Below are positions 43,706 to 52,044 of a stretch of 64,000 bases of DNA, in pieces. This stretch comes from Lysinibacillus sphaericus OT4b.31 (GTDB lineage: Bacteria; Bacillota; Bacilli; Bacillales_A; Planococcaceae). The position numbers and the translations under genes were made by a program. Numbering within the stretch: position 1 is the stretch's first letter; every line of letters starts with the position of its first letter. The notes under the pieces are model-generated. The model saw only the letters and a program-made list of their open reading frames with translations. It did not search any database and was not told the DNA's origin. The stretch covers positions 28,217 through 92,216 of the forward strand of contig NZ_KB933404.1 in assembly GCF_000392615.1 (NCBI RefSeq), given 5' to 3'.

Positions 43706-43797
43706 TCCATTTCCTCTTTTCTGTTATCTTTTGAGATGCTTCCAGGTAATTCTCCAAATGCTTTATTATAAATAGCAAGTGACAAATACTCCCGAAA

Positions 43798-44190
43798 TCA
43801 TTTGATATGTTCTCCGATGCCGTACCAAATACGAACAACTCGCTCAGCTTCAGTAAACAACGCCTGGTACAAACGTCCACATGTATCACGTAGTAATCGT
43901 GCCTGCTTTTCCATCGGCACAACGCCGCGCCCCATATCGGTCACAATTATATACAGAGTGCAATTTTCTTCAAGAATTTTTAGTCGTGTCAACAGGTGAG
44001 CGACAACGATGTCATCCTCTTCTATATTTTGTGTCACAAGCCATGTTTCTAAATTTTTTAAAACGAGTACATCACAACTAGGAGCAAATTCTGGTAATTC
44101 CCCATCCATGACTGCAACCTTCTGACCTTCAAGCTTTCGCATCACATAGTTGGTTTTGCCGTTATAGGCTCCTCCGATAAAGACATACAT
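43798..44190 (-). CDS. short CobU-like protein
   Basis: A 130-residue P-loop protein related to the adenosylcobinamide kinase/guanylyltransferase CobU but much shorter (CobU is about 180). The P-loop is IGGAYNGKTN in place of GGxRSGKS, and the C-terminal CobU pattern is clear (VTDMGRGVVPMEKQARLLRD, then GRLYQALFTEAERVVRIW). The middle of CobU, including its guanylylated His, appears missing, so it may be a kinase only or inactive. A full CobU is also in this operon. Start 44190 has GGAGGGAG upstream. Confidence 0.65.
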   Translation of the reverse strand: MYVFIGGAYNGKTNYVMRKLEGQKVAVMDGELPEFAPSCDVLVLKNLETWLVTQNIEEDDIVVAHLLTRLKILEENCTLYIIVTDMGRGVVPMEKQARLLRDTCGRLYQALFTEAERVVRIWYGIGEHIK

Positions 44191-44738
44191 CGCGCTCCCT
44201 CCTTCCAAGCAGCACGCGAAAACCTTAAAGTATACATTCGGTCATGTGGTACATTGTACGACCAAAAAGGCTTTTCTATGGGGGCAAAGGCCACAAGCAG
44301 CGCACGAATTACTCCTCCGTGCACAACAAGTACAGTATCCACCGCCTCTTTTGGCAACGCTTTGAAGCCTTCAATGACACGTGCACAAAATACATCAAAG
44401 CCTTCCCCGTTGGGCGGAATCGTTTTAATAGGATCATCTAACCATGCACAATAACAACTATCTGACTTTAATTCGTCATAGGTTTTTCCTTCAAAGTCTC
44501 CAAAATTAGACTCACGAAAGCGTGCATCCGAAATATAGCTGGCTTGAGGAAAATAACGTGCGGCTGTTTCTCTACAACGTAGCAAATCACTGCCATATAC
44601 TTTGTGTAAAGCTGTATCTACACTAGGAATTACCGAAGGATCTGCCAAAGGCGAATCTGTCCAGCCAATATAGCGTTTCTCCAAATTTTCCTTTGTGGGC
44701 GCATGTCGCATTAAGCGCACAGTAACAACGTCACCCAT
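44142..44738 (-). CDS. histidine phosphatase, second CobC-like
   Basis: A 198-residue histidine-phosphatase superfamily member. The phosphohistidine motif is RLMRHAPTKE (RHA in place of RHG), with the second histidine in VLVVHGGVIRALL. In this operon it probably removes the 5'-phosphate of alpha-ribazole-phosphate or adenosylcobalamin-phosphate. GGAGG precedes the ATG, and the gene overlaps cobS by 28 bases and the next gene by about 49. Another CobC-like gene occurs upstream in the same operon; the two are clearly different in sequence and may act on different phosphates. Confidence 0.75.
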   Translation of the reverse strand: MGDVVTVRLMRHAPTKENLEKRYIGWTDSPLADPSVIPSVDTALHKVYGSDLLRCRETAARYFPQASYISDARFRESNFGDFEGKTYDELKSDSCYCAWLDDPIKTIPPNGEGFDVFCARVIEGFKALPKEAVDTVLVVHGGVIRALLVAFAPIEKPFWSYNVPHDRMYTLRFSRAAWKEGARCMSLSEEPITAKPTM

Positions 44739-45487
44739 AGCACGACCTCCATTCCTTCAATTGATGCACCTAGTAAATCACCCGATACACCACCAAAATT
44801 TCGTAATGTAAACTGCCGAAACAACACAAATGCAACAGCCAATACGATTATAAGTATAAGTGGGACAATTGACAAACCTGTCACATAGAAAACCCCACTA
44901 AGCGCAATGACTAGTGTTATAAACATTACAACTGTTAGTACACCTTGCTCCATTTGCTTTTTGAAGAAATAGGCAAGGCCTTTTTCTTTAGAACAGTTCA
45001 GAGACATGAAGTAAAAGCTCATACCCACTCGTGTCAATAATGGTATAAAAACGAGCATCCACAGCGTTAGCTTTTCCTGCGCAAATAGTTCATAGAGCAC
45101 AACCATTTTTCCAAGAATTAAAAATAGCACTGACAGTACTCCAAACGCCCCAACGCGTGGATCATCTAGAATTTCAAGCCGCTTGTCACGGTCTCGATAC
45201 GAAAAATAAGCATCCCCCATATCAATAAAACCGTCTAAATGTAGTCCACCAGTGAATAACGCGAATAATCCGACAACGACGAAGGCGAGTAGCACATCAC
45301 TACTAGCCGTCCACTGCGTTAAACTATAAATAGTTGCCGCCACCACTGTTCCCATGAGGGCCCCTACCCATGGCAAAAAGGCAAACATCCCTGTAATCGT
45401 CCCTTTAGATAACGGAATTTCTTTATGTACAGGCAAAACTGTAAAAAATTGAAATGCGAGCAGTATGCTATGCCATATATTTTTCAT
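44711..45487 (-). CDS. cobS: adenosylcobinamide-GDP ribazoletransferase CobS
   Basis: A 258-residue polytopic membrane protein of the CobS family. The acidic active-site motif is GGLHLDGFIDMGDA near residues 78-91, followed by the conserved DDPRVGAFGVLS. It joins adenosylcobinamide-GDP with alpha-ribazole (or its phosphate) to form cobalamin(-phosphate) at the membrane. AAGAAGGCAAGG precedes the ATG; 61 bases separate it from cobU. Confidence 0.88.
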   Translation of the reverse strand: MKNIWHSILLAFQFFTVLPVHKEIPLSKGTITGMFAFLPWVGALMGTVVAATIYSLTQWTASSDVLLAFVVVGLFALFTGGLHLDGFIDMGDAYFSYRDRDKRLEILDDPRVGAFGVLSVLFLILGKMVVLYELFAQEKLTLWMLVFIPLLTRVGMSFYFMSLNCSKEKGLAYFFKKQMEQGVLTVVMFITLVIALSGVFYVTGLSIVPLILIIVLAVAFVLFRQFTLRNFGGVSGDLLGASIEGMEVVLWVTLLLCA

Positions 45488-45548
45488 CGCCTTGCCTTCT
45501 TTCTTTTTTATTCAAATAACCCCTATTTACAAGTAAAAAGCTACTTCA

Positions 45549-46124
45549 TCATTTCCATTTTTTTACGATACCATAGTTTATTTCGTATGCCTCATTTGCG
45601 ACAGAAACAAACCATTGATGTAATTCCCCTAGCATTTTTCGATACAATTCGACCTCATCACTTGTGTACGGAGGTTCATCAAATAGTTCATTTGAAACAA
45701 CAAAAAGCGTTACCTGCTGCTCAAGTAACGTCAGCACTGCTTCCTTCAAGGATTGCAGCTTTTTTTCTAAGCAGCCAGGCTTTTCCACACACGATGTGCC
45801 TATGTCAAAACCCTCATAAAATGCATTTGTTAGCCATGTTGTTACACAGTCCCAAAGCACGACATCTCCATCACATAGCTCATTGAAAGCGAGCTCAATG
45901 TGATAAGGTGCTTCCAGAGTGTGCCATACAATAGCTTGCGCCTGTCGATCTGCCTGATGCCGCAAAATACGTTTGTCCATTTCGCTATCCAACGCTAGCC
46001 CAGAAGCTATATAAATGAGCCGTTTGGCGATCAACGACTCATTTTGATAGTGACGAATAGCAGCTTTTTCAGCAAAATGTGATTTACCACTACGTACTCC
46101 ACCTGTTATAAACGTAAGTGACAA
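45549..46124 (-). CDS. cobU: adenosylcobinamide kinase/guanylyltransferase CobU
   Basis: A 191-residue enzyme with the CobU P-loop FITGGVRSGKSHFAEK at the N-terminus and the later VLWDCVTTWLTNAF motif (Walker-B like) and VVSNELFDEPPY. It phosphorylates adenosylcobinamide and transfers GMP to it. The start is set at TTG (46124) because GGGAGGCG lies six bases before it and the protein then begins directly with the P-loop strand; a longer frame runs into the upstream phosphatase gene. Confidence 0.85.
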   Translation of the reverse strand: MSLTFITGGVRSGKSHFAEKAAIRHYQNESLIAKRLIYIASGLALDSEMDKRILRHQADRQAQAIVWHTLEAPYHIELAFNELCDGDVVLWDCVTTWLTNAFYEGFDIGTSCVEKPGCLEKKLQSLKEAVLTLLEQQVTLFVVSNELFDEPPYTSDEVELYRKMLGELHQWFVSVANEAYEINYGIVKKWK

Positions 46125-46137
46125 TGGAATCGCCTCC

Positions 46138-46755
46138 CTATTGAAAATGTTTGGTATTGCCAATATCTTTTACCACCCATTGTTCATCAAGTCGTTCAAT
46201 AATGGTCACACTTGTCCCCTCAATAATAGGTGTTGCCCAAAGCTGATGTATACTGCGCTCTAAAATTGCATTGATGATGCATTTTATGGTCACACCATGT
46301 GACACAATTAACACATTTTCGTATGGATACTTTTCCGCAATATTTTTAAGCGTATACATTGCTCGTTCCGTTACCGCGCCAAAACTTTCGGTATGGGTTG
46401 CGATGAATTGTGCAGGATAGTCAGTATACAGCTCATAGTCGAAACGATAAGTGACTAGGATATCCTCTATCGTCTTTCCTTGCCAGTTGCCTAAAAAAAT
46501 CTCACGTAAATCATCCTCAAAGTAACAAGGGAGCGCTCGATCTGCTATTAAATAACTCAATGTTTCTTTAGCACGACCGCTAGAACTACTATAGGCGGCA
46601 ACAAATTGAATATCTTTTAATTGTTCCCCAAGCTTTTTAGCATGTAAAATGCCCTTTTCCGACAAGGGGGAATCAAGCCATCCCTGTAATCGATGTTCTT
46701 GATTCCATTCTGTTTCACCGTGTCTAACTAGAAAAAAAGTCGTCACTTTTCTCAC
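46138..46755 (-). CDS. cobC: histidine phosphatase, CobC-like
   Basis: A 205-residue histidine-phosphatase protein with FLVRHGETEWNQEHRLQGW at the N-terminus and the second active histidine in VLIVSHGVTIKCII. In the cobalamin context it fits CobC, alpha-ribazole phosphatase. The start is GTG, either at 46755 (overlapping the cobD stop as GTGA) or nine bases later with AAGGGG well spaced. Phosphoglycerate-mutase-like phosphatases are broad, so specificity is inferred from the operon. Confidence 0.8.
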   Translation of the reverse strand: MRKVTTFFLVRHGETEWNQEHRLQGWLDSPLSEKGILHAKKLGEQLKDIQFVAAYSSSSGRAKETLSYLIADRALPCYFEDDLREIFLGNWQGKTIEDILVTYRFDYELYTDYPAQFIATHTESFGAVTERAMYTLKNIAEKYPYENVLIVSHGVTIKCIINAILERSIHQLWATPIIEGTSVTIIERLDEQWVVKDIGNTKHFQ

Positions 46756-47837
46756 CCCTTATACGTTTTAAACCACGCTTGTAAACAGTTTTGCAAATAA
46801 CTCATGGCCGTAATATCCTTTATCCCTATACGGAACCACTCGCCATTTAATCCCATAAAATTTTTCGTATGGCGTAGTACAACACCCTTTGTTAGACAAT
46901 AGGCGAAAAATGCATCAGCTTGTTTTTTTTGTGGTAATGCAAAGCAAACATAATTCGTCACGCTCCTTGTCACCTGACAACTATTTTCTTGTAAGAAGCG
47001 CTGGAGCCACTCCCGCTGTGTTTGTGCATAAGCTATTGCCTGTTGACAGTATTCCTGTTCATCTAAACAGCCTGCACCTATCACAAGTGCAAAAGCATTG
47101 AGATTCCAATGAGAAAGCATCGCCTTTAGTTCCGAGACGACGGTGTTACTTGCTACTAAATACCCTAGTCTCAACCCTGGAATAGCGTACATTTTCGTCA
47201 TGGAGCGGACAACAATGACATGGGGGTTAGTGATTACATAGTCAATCAAAGAGTGATCTTCACTTACCCAGTCTATAAATGCTTCATCTAGTACAAGCTC
47301 ACAGTTCACTTGCGCCCCGTAGGTCATTAATTGCACAAGCTCCTCTTTCTTCGGTAACACGCCTGTTGGATTATTGGGCGTACAAATATAGAGAGCATCA
47401 GCGTCAATCATTTCTCGTTGCAGACGTTCCATTGGCAAAATGTAGTGAATAATATCTTCCACTAGAATTGGTACAATGACCGCGCCTGCTGCTTGCAGCG
47501 TCCGTTCGTATTCAGAAAATGTTGGATGCACGATAATCACACGCTTATTTGTATAGCGTCTTGCCAGGACACTAAATAACTCAGACGCTCCATTTCCAAG
47601 AAGCAATGAATTCTTGTCAACATCGTGGAACTTGGCTACCTTTGATAAAAAAGGCTCTCCATCCGGATTAGGATAGCGTTGAATTAACGGATAAAACGTC
47701 CGCCAGCGCGCCTCTACAAACATAGGCGGTCCAGCAGCATTGACGTTTTCACTAAAATCATATACTTCTGTGGGCATAGTCAGCCCCAATTGATGATAGA
47801 CATTTTGCGGATTGGCTCCGTGATTAGGCAATTGCAA
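46752..47837 (-). CDS. cobD: threonine-phosphate decarboxylase CobD
   Basis: A 361-residue PLP-dependent aminotransferase-fold enzyme. The start is NHGANPQNVYHQLG, typical of CobD; the substrate loop is PNPDGEPF, the PLP-binding region includes CTPNNPTGVLP and VLDEAFIDW, and the Schiff-base Lys is in VVRSMTKMYAIPGLRLGY. It makes (R)-1-amino-2-propanol phosphate, used by CbiB. The start is TTG with GGAGGTG upstream and overlaps cbiB by 14 bases. A histidinol-phosphate aminotransferase is the close alternative, excluded by context. Confidence 0.87.
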   Translation of the reverse strand: MQLPNHGANPQNVYHQLGLTMPTEVYDFSENVNAAGPPMFVEARWRTFYPLIQRYPNPDGEPFLSKVAKFHDVDKNSLLLGNGASELFSVLARRYTNKRVIIVHPTFSEYERTLQAAGAVIVPILVEDIIHYILPMERLQREMIDADALYICTPNNPTGVLPKKEELVQLMTYGAQVNCELVLDEAFIDWVSEDHSLIDYVITNPHVIVVRSMTKMYAIPGLRLGYLVASNTVVSELKAMLSHWNLNAFALVIGAGCLDEQEYCQQAIAYAQTQREWLQRFLQENSCQVTRSVTNYVCFALPQKKQADAFFAYCLTKGVVLRHTKNFMGLNGEWFRIGIKDITAMSYLQNCLQAWFKTYKG

Positions 47838-48780
47838 AAATCAACACCTCCATTGCTAACATGACAAGTGTAAAGAGCAATGTGGCAATACGCATATGAG
47901 TAACCGACGTTGCAATATGTTCCTTCGCTAAAGGGACTAACTTCTCACCCATCGTCGCTCGATAGGAAATAACACCTTGATATGCATTTTTCCCACCTAG
48001 CTGTACACCCAACTGAACGGCTGTAGCCGCTTCCAAATAGCCACTATTCGGACTTGGATGTTTTTTAGCATCCTGCGTCCAACGTTTTAAACGCTTTCCA
48101 AGTGATACATTTGTTTCATTTTTCGTGCCGAGCACCATCAGTAATCCTGTTAAGCGGCTTGGCACAAAATTCGCGACATCATCAAGTTTTGCTGCAAACA
48201 TGCCAAAGTCTTTATACTTATCGTTTTTATAGCCAATCATGGAATCGAGCGTATTAACCGCCTTATAGCCCCATAAACCGACAGCTCCAAATAAAAAGGC
48301 ATAAAATAACGGTGCCGTTACCCCATCGCTTGTATTTTCAGACACTGTTTCTACGACTCCACGTACAATTTCATCTTCGTCTAGCTGTTCTGTATCACGT
48401 CCGACAATCCATGATAGTTTAACACGTGCCTCTGCAAAATCCCCTTTCACAAGCGGTTCATAGACGGCCATCGCTGCTTCTTTCAAGCTTCGTTGTGCAA
48501 GTCCAATACCAATCAATAGACCTTCTACGATTATGCCAAACATTAAACTAACCTGATAGCTAAGGAGTAAGATTGCAGTGACAACAAACATGGTCGTGCC
48601 CACTACAGCAAGTGCCATCACCGTGCCACGCGTTTTGCGCATGTTGCCTTTATTCCATAATTCTGTTTGAGATTGAATAAGCTTGCCAATCCAGCGCACA
48701 GGATGTGGCATTTTAGGAGGATCCCCTACAGCTAAATCAAATACGAGCCCGATGATACAGGCAATGATTAAGACAATCAT
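47824..48780 (-). CDS. cbiB: adenosylcobinamide-phosphate synthase CbiB
   Basis: A 318-residue membrane protein of the CbiB/CobD family with the N-terminal FDLAVGDPPKMPHPVRWIGK motif, ETVSENTSDGVTAPLFY at about 148 and the PSPNSGYLEAATA segment near 240, all conserved in CbiB. It attaches the aminopropanol (phosphate) to adenosylcobyric acid. The ATG overlaps the cbiZ stop (ATGA). Confidence 0.92.
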   Translation of the reverse strand: MIVLIIACIIGLVFDLAVGDPPKMPHPVRWIGKLIQSQTELWNKGNMRKTRGTVMALAVVGTTMFVVTAILLLSYQVSLMFGIIVEGLLIGIGLAQRSLKEAAMAVYEPLVKGDFAEARVKLSWIVGRDTEQLDEDEIVRGVVETVSENTSDGVTAPLFYAFLFGAVGLWGYKAVNTLDSMIGYKNDKYKDFGMFAAKLDDVANFVPSRLTGLLMVLGTKNETNVSLGKRLKRWTQDAKKHPSPNSGYLEAATAVQLGVQLGGKNAYQGVISYRATMGEKLVPLAKEHIATSVTHMRIATLLFTLVMLAMEVLIFAIA

Positions 48781-49463
48781 AGCGGATTCTCCTCTTTATC
48801 TTTTTTATATTTTTGAATGGCCTCTCGCATCGTTTCATAAACGCCATGTCCGATAACCTTACCAAGCATTGTAATTGGCCCCGCATATTGATGGTAGTCT
48901 CCCTCTTCTGTCGAAGCAATTAGCAAACTATCCGTTGAAGTACCTGTTGCCTGTGTGCCCGTTGTAGGGTCTGCAATATTTTCATCAATGAGTGCCTTCA
49001 CCTTTGCTTCTGTAGTAGAAATCATTGCCTGAAACAATGCCTCGTCCGACAATTTGCCATTGATCAGCACCCATGTATTTATCGTGCCAGCGTGATACTG
49101 CTCCTGACGATGAAAAGCGCGCGTTATATCGACAGCATTGCCTAATCCTGCTGTTATCATAATAACAAGATGAATACCTTCATATAGATACTCACGTATT
49201 GTTGCATAACGTGCATATACAGCCGTCATCATAGCAACCGTGTTGTCAATAGGAAAACCTTCTGACTGTAAAAAACGCTGTAATTCCTGATGTGGTTTTC
49301 GTTCGTCATAAGTATAAGGTACTGAGCGATTCATTACATGTGTATAATAGCCGAAACCAGGATTATGCATAGCTGAAGATACAACCTTCATAGGTGATGC
49401 TGTCTGGATGGCAACATATTGATCAAATATCTGTATATCTTCCTTGTGTAGCACCGCCATCAT
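48777..49463 (-). CDS. cbiZ: adenosylcobinamide amidohydrolase CbiZ
   Basis: A 228-residue enzyme of the CbiZ family, with the patterns MKVVSSAMHNPGFGYYTHVM, AVDITRAFHR, HAGTINTWVLIN and DPTTGTQATGTSTDSLLIAS. It cleaves the aminopropanol arm from adenosylcobinamide or pseudo-cobamides to give adenosylcobyric acid, which CbiB then re-uses, so foreign corrinoids can be remodelled. It is the first gene of the ten-gene salvage operon; AGGAGG precedes two ATG codons. No cobalamin riboswitch was found in its own leader. Confidence 0.88.
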   Translation of the reverse strand: MMAVLHKEDIQIFDQYVAIQTASPMKVVSSAMHNPGFGYYTHVMNRSVPYTYDERKPHQELQRFLQSEGFPIDNTVAMMTAVYARYATIREYLYEGIHLVIMITAGLGNAVDITRAFHRQEQYHAGTINTWVLINGKLSDEALFQAMISTTEAKVKALIDENIADPTTGTQATGTSTDSLLIASTEEGDYHQYAGPITMLGKVIGHGVYETMREAIQKYKKDKEENPL

Positions 49464-49550
49464 CTTGCCTCCTATAATTTGAAACTAACTATAGATTGAA
49501 AATTCTATTTTTTGGTCAGTCTAAGTGTTTATCTAGTAGTCTCGAAGTAC

Positions 49551-49584
49551 ATAAAAAAACAAATTCTTACAAAGAAGAATTTGT
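49551..49584 (-). terminator. terminator before the cob operon
   Basis: A 10-bp perfect stem (ACAAATTCTT with AAGAATTTGT) followed by seven U on the minus strand. It closes the transcript of the 60-codon membrane gene upstream and separates it from the cobalamin operon. Confidence 0.8.
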
Positions 49585-49744
49585 ACTGTTCATTCTATAA
49601 TTATGAATACACTGCAAATTTGAACCTTCTGTATGTTTTCTATAGTACAGAGCAACAACTTCATAATACTCTAATAATTTCTTTTCTTTGAAATTGTATC
49701 ATAATTCCGCGATTTATAACACGTCAATTTCAAGGAGTATTTCT

Positions 49745-49927
49745 TTATTGTTTCTGCTTTAGATTTTTAAAGCGAATGATAGAACCTGCAATAATAAACA
49801 CCCAACCGATGCCAATATAGATAAATTTTGACGTTTTTGTTGATGACGGTAAAATATCCATAATTGTTAAGCATACAAATAATATCCCTATAACTGAAAA
49901 TAACATGCCGATCGATAAATTTTTCAA
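49745..49927 (-). CDS. small two-helix membrane protein
   Basis: A 60-residue protein with two membrane helices (about 6-26 and 35-52) joined by a short polar turn (LPSSTKTSK), and a basic tail (RFKNLKQKQ). The start is TTG, supported by TAGGAGGAT nine bases upstream. It is monocistronic, between a terminator on each side. Such YczF/DUF-type small membrane proteins are common in Bacillales; no function can be given. Confidence 0.65.
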   Translation of the reverse strand: MKNLSIGMLFSVIGILFVCLTIMDILPSSTKTSKFIYIGIGWVFIIAGSIIRFKNLKQKQ

Positions 49928-49980
49928 GATAATATCCTCCTAACTATGTACGCCCTCGATTTTACCGCATTCTAGCTAAA

Positions 49981-50020
49981 AAGAAAACACTAATTCAAGC
50001 AGCAATCGCTTGAATTAGTG
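49981..50020 (-). terminator. terminator of the aspartate kinase gene
   Basis: A 13-bp perfect stem (CACTAATTCAAGC at 49988-50000 with 50008-50020), then UUUUCUUUUU on the minus strand, starting 8 bases past the stop. Confidence 0.85.
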
Positions 50021-50028
50021 TAAGTAAT

Positions 50029-51387
50029 TTACGCTTGCACATGGGCAAAGAATTCTCCATAGAGGGCTTGTAAAATTTGGTTTTCAAATTCTTGTAAAAC
50101 GCCGAATACTAGACTTACCTCAGAGGAACCTTGGTTAATCATTTCAATGTTAGCACCTGTTTTTGAAATCGCAGTTGCTGCACGAGCCGCAAGACCTGTG
50201 TTATTACGCATCCCTTCCCCTACAATAACAATCATCGAGAAACCATGGCGCATTTGCACATCATCTGCATACAATTCGTTTTTCACACGGGCTAGAATAC
50301 GCGCTTCATTTTCTACTGATAGTTGATTTGAACGCATGATAACCGAAATATCATCTAATCCAGATGGTGTGTGTTCATATGAAATATTTTCATCTTCTAG
50401 AATCTGTAGAAGTTTTCGACCAAAGCCTACTTCACGATTCATTAAATATTTAGAGACATATAAAGTTGAAAAGCCACTGTCTGCCGAGATACCTGTTACC
50501 GGACGACCTGTTGCAGGACGATTCGGTACAATACGGGTACCTGGGGCTGATGGATTATTTGTATTTTTTATGTTAACGGGCACCCCAATCTTATAAACAG
50601 GCATTAACGCTTCATCGTGGAACACTGAAAAGCCTGCATAGGATAATTCGCGCATTTCGCGATACGTAATTTCTTTAATTTCAACAGGATCATTCACGAC
50701 TTTCGGATTCGCGGAGAACACACAATCCACATCCGTAAAGTTTTCATAAAGCTCGGCTTCAACAGCTGCTGCTAAAATAGAGCCTGTAATATCAGAGCCA
50801 CCGCGGTCAAAAGTACGCAGTATGCCCGCTTTAGTGTAACCGAAGAAACCAGGGAACACAATAATTTCTTTAGTGTCTTTTAATGGAGCTAAATTGGCAT
50901 ATGCTTCCGGTAAAGCAAATGTACGTTCCGGTAAATCATTTACCACCAAACCCTCTTTTGGACTTACATAACGTGCTGGCATATCGATTGAGTTGAAATA
51001 AGCTGCGATTAACTTTGCATTATTGTCCTCTCCAGATGCTTTTAAGTTATCGATAAATAATTCTTCGTTCAACTTATCGCCCTGTACACGTTCACGCAAG
51101 TCTTCAACAATCACATCACAAATCGCATGATCTAGCTTTAAACCATCTGCAATCGTTTTATATCGATTCACGACTGTTTGTAATTTTTGTTCTATGTCAT
51201 CATTATTTAATGCCGCATTCGCTAAATCGATTAGTAAATCAGTTACTTTTATATCATCATTAGAGCGTTTCCCTGGTGCTGATACGGCTACGATTTTACG
51301 TGCCGGATTAGATTTTACAATGTTTGCTACTTTTTGAATTTGTTCTGCGCTTGCTACAGATGTTCCACCAAATTTACATACGATCAT
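50029..51387 (-). CDS. thrD: aspartate kinase, ThrD/YclM-like
   Basis: A 452-residue monofunctional aspartokinase. The N-terminal kinase domain starts CKFGGTSVASAEQ and has the SAPGKRSNDDIKVTDLL and GFFGYTKAGILRTFDRGGSD substrate/ATP segments; two ACT domains follow from about residue 300 (GISADSGFSTLYVSKYLM; FSMIVIVGEGMRNNTGLAARA), which sense feedback amino acids. It opens the lysine/threonine/methionine pathway. Length and the SAPGK segment fit Bacillus YclM (aspartokinase III, threonine-sensitive). The start at 51387 is preceded by AGGA ten bases away. No lysine riboswitch or T-box was found upstream. Confidence 0.88.
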   Translation of the reverse strand: MIVCKFGGTSVASAEQIQKVANIVKSNPARKIVAVSAPGKRSNDDIKVTDLLIDLANAALNNDDIEQKLQTVVNRYKTIADGLKLDHAICDVIVEDLRERVQGDKLNEELFIDNLKASGEDNNAKLIAAYFNSIDMPARYVSPKEGLVVNDLPERTFALPEAYANLAPLKDTKEIIVFPGFFGYTKAGILRTFDRGGSDITGSILAAAVEAELYENFTDVDCVFSANPKVVNDPVEIKEITYREMRELSYAGFSVFHDEALMPVYKIGVPVNIKNTNNPSAPGTRIVPNRPATGRPVTGISADSGFSTLYVSKYLMNREVGFGRKLLQILEDENISYEHTPSGLDDISVIMRSNQLSVENEARILARVKNELYADDVQMRHGFSMIVIVGEGMRNNTGLAARAATAISKTGANIEMINQGSSEVSLVFGVLQEFENQILQALYGEFFAHVQA

Positions 51388-51597
51388 ATCTATCAAATCC
51401 TAACTTTTAAAATTAATTGTATTCCTCCACAAAACAATTGAATGTACACAGTGTACAAATTATCGTTCCTTACGTCAATACAATTTAAAAAATTCACGCA
51501 ATTTACCAATGAAAAATGGACAATTTTCGTACTGTTTGATTTATTATACGGATTTCGTAGCAAATAGTTAAGGTTTTTGCAAAATTTTTCGTCTAGC

Positions 51598-51813
51598 TCA
51601 CATTTTCGGGTAAAACTTTGCCTGAACTAGCTTTAACAAATCTCGATAGGTTCGATAAAATTTATACTTCACACACAAAAAAAACGAGCCTGCTAAGCCC
51701 GCTTGCTGCGCTAAATGGCCTAGCATCAACCATTTAATTGTTCCTTGCTTTCATGGTGAAATCACTTGATCTTCAATTCCTTCACTTTCAATAAAGTAAA
51801 CGTTTACTTTCAT
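51598..51813 (-). pseudogene. small gene broken by a nonsense codon
   Basis: On the minus strand an ATG at 51813 opens a frame with natural sequence (MKVNVYFIESEGIEDQ) that meets TGA at 51751-51753, then continues in the same phase for 50 more codons (KWLMLGHLAQQAGLAG, KYKFYRTYRDLLKL) to a TGA at 51598. Read through, it would be a 71-residue basic protein. No family was recognised. A perfect 18-bp palindrome (51793-51810) lies over its first codons. Confidence 0.4.
51793..51810. promoter_or_regulatory. LacI/CcpA-like palindromic operator
   Basis: AAAGTAAACGTTTACTTT is a perfect 18-bp palindrome with the central CG and flanking A/T pattern of LacI-family sites. It fits the catabolite-responsive element (TGWNANCGNTNWCA) at all core positions but not at the two outermost. 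Which gene it would control is unclear: it lies 400 bases upstream of the aspartate kinase. Confidence 0.4.
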
Positions 51814-51928
51814 TCATTATAATATGCGGAAAAAGTCGGTGTGTTTGTACTATCGGATGAATTAATTCTGTCAAATCATTCATAAGGACAAGGAGTGATA
51901 CAGACAGATATCATGATTTAACACAAAG

Positions 51929-51967
51929 CAAAAAAACTAGGCTCACATCTGGTGGAAACCTAGCCTT
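51929..51967 (-). terminator. terminator of the NERD gene
   Basis: CTAGG arms pair over about 8 bp (with G-U pairs) and are followed on the minus strand by seven U. It lies about 80 bases beyond the NERD stop codon. Confidence 0.55.
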
Positions 51968-52044
51968 GCCATTTCTCGCTATTTTAAAGACTATCTTACC
52001 GAAATCAATCTAGCCATTCACAAGCATCCTTCTTATTAAAAGCG

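Noticed and set aside
45425..45886. A 153-codon plus-strand frame across cobS and cobU
   Set aside because: It overlaps two recognised cobalamin genes antisense and gives a low-complexity product.
49464..49550. A second cobalamin riboswitch at the head of the salvage operon
   Set aside because: No B12 box or other aptamer element is present in the leader of cbiZ; the only aptamer lies before nrdA.
51397..51760. A lysine riboswitch or T-box before the aspartate kinase
   Set aside because: I searched both strands by eye for the aptamer core and for the T-box sequence and found neither; the region holds gene debris.
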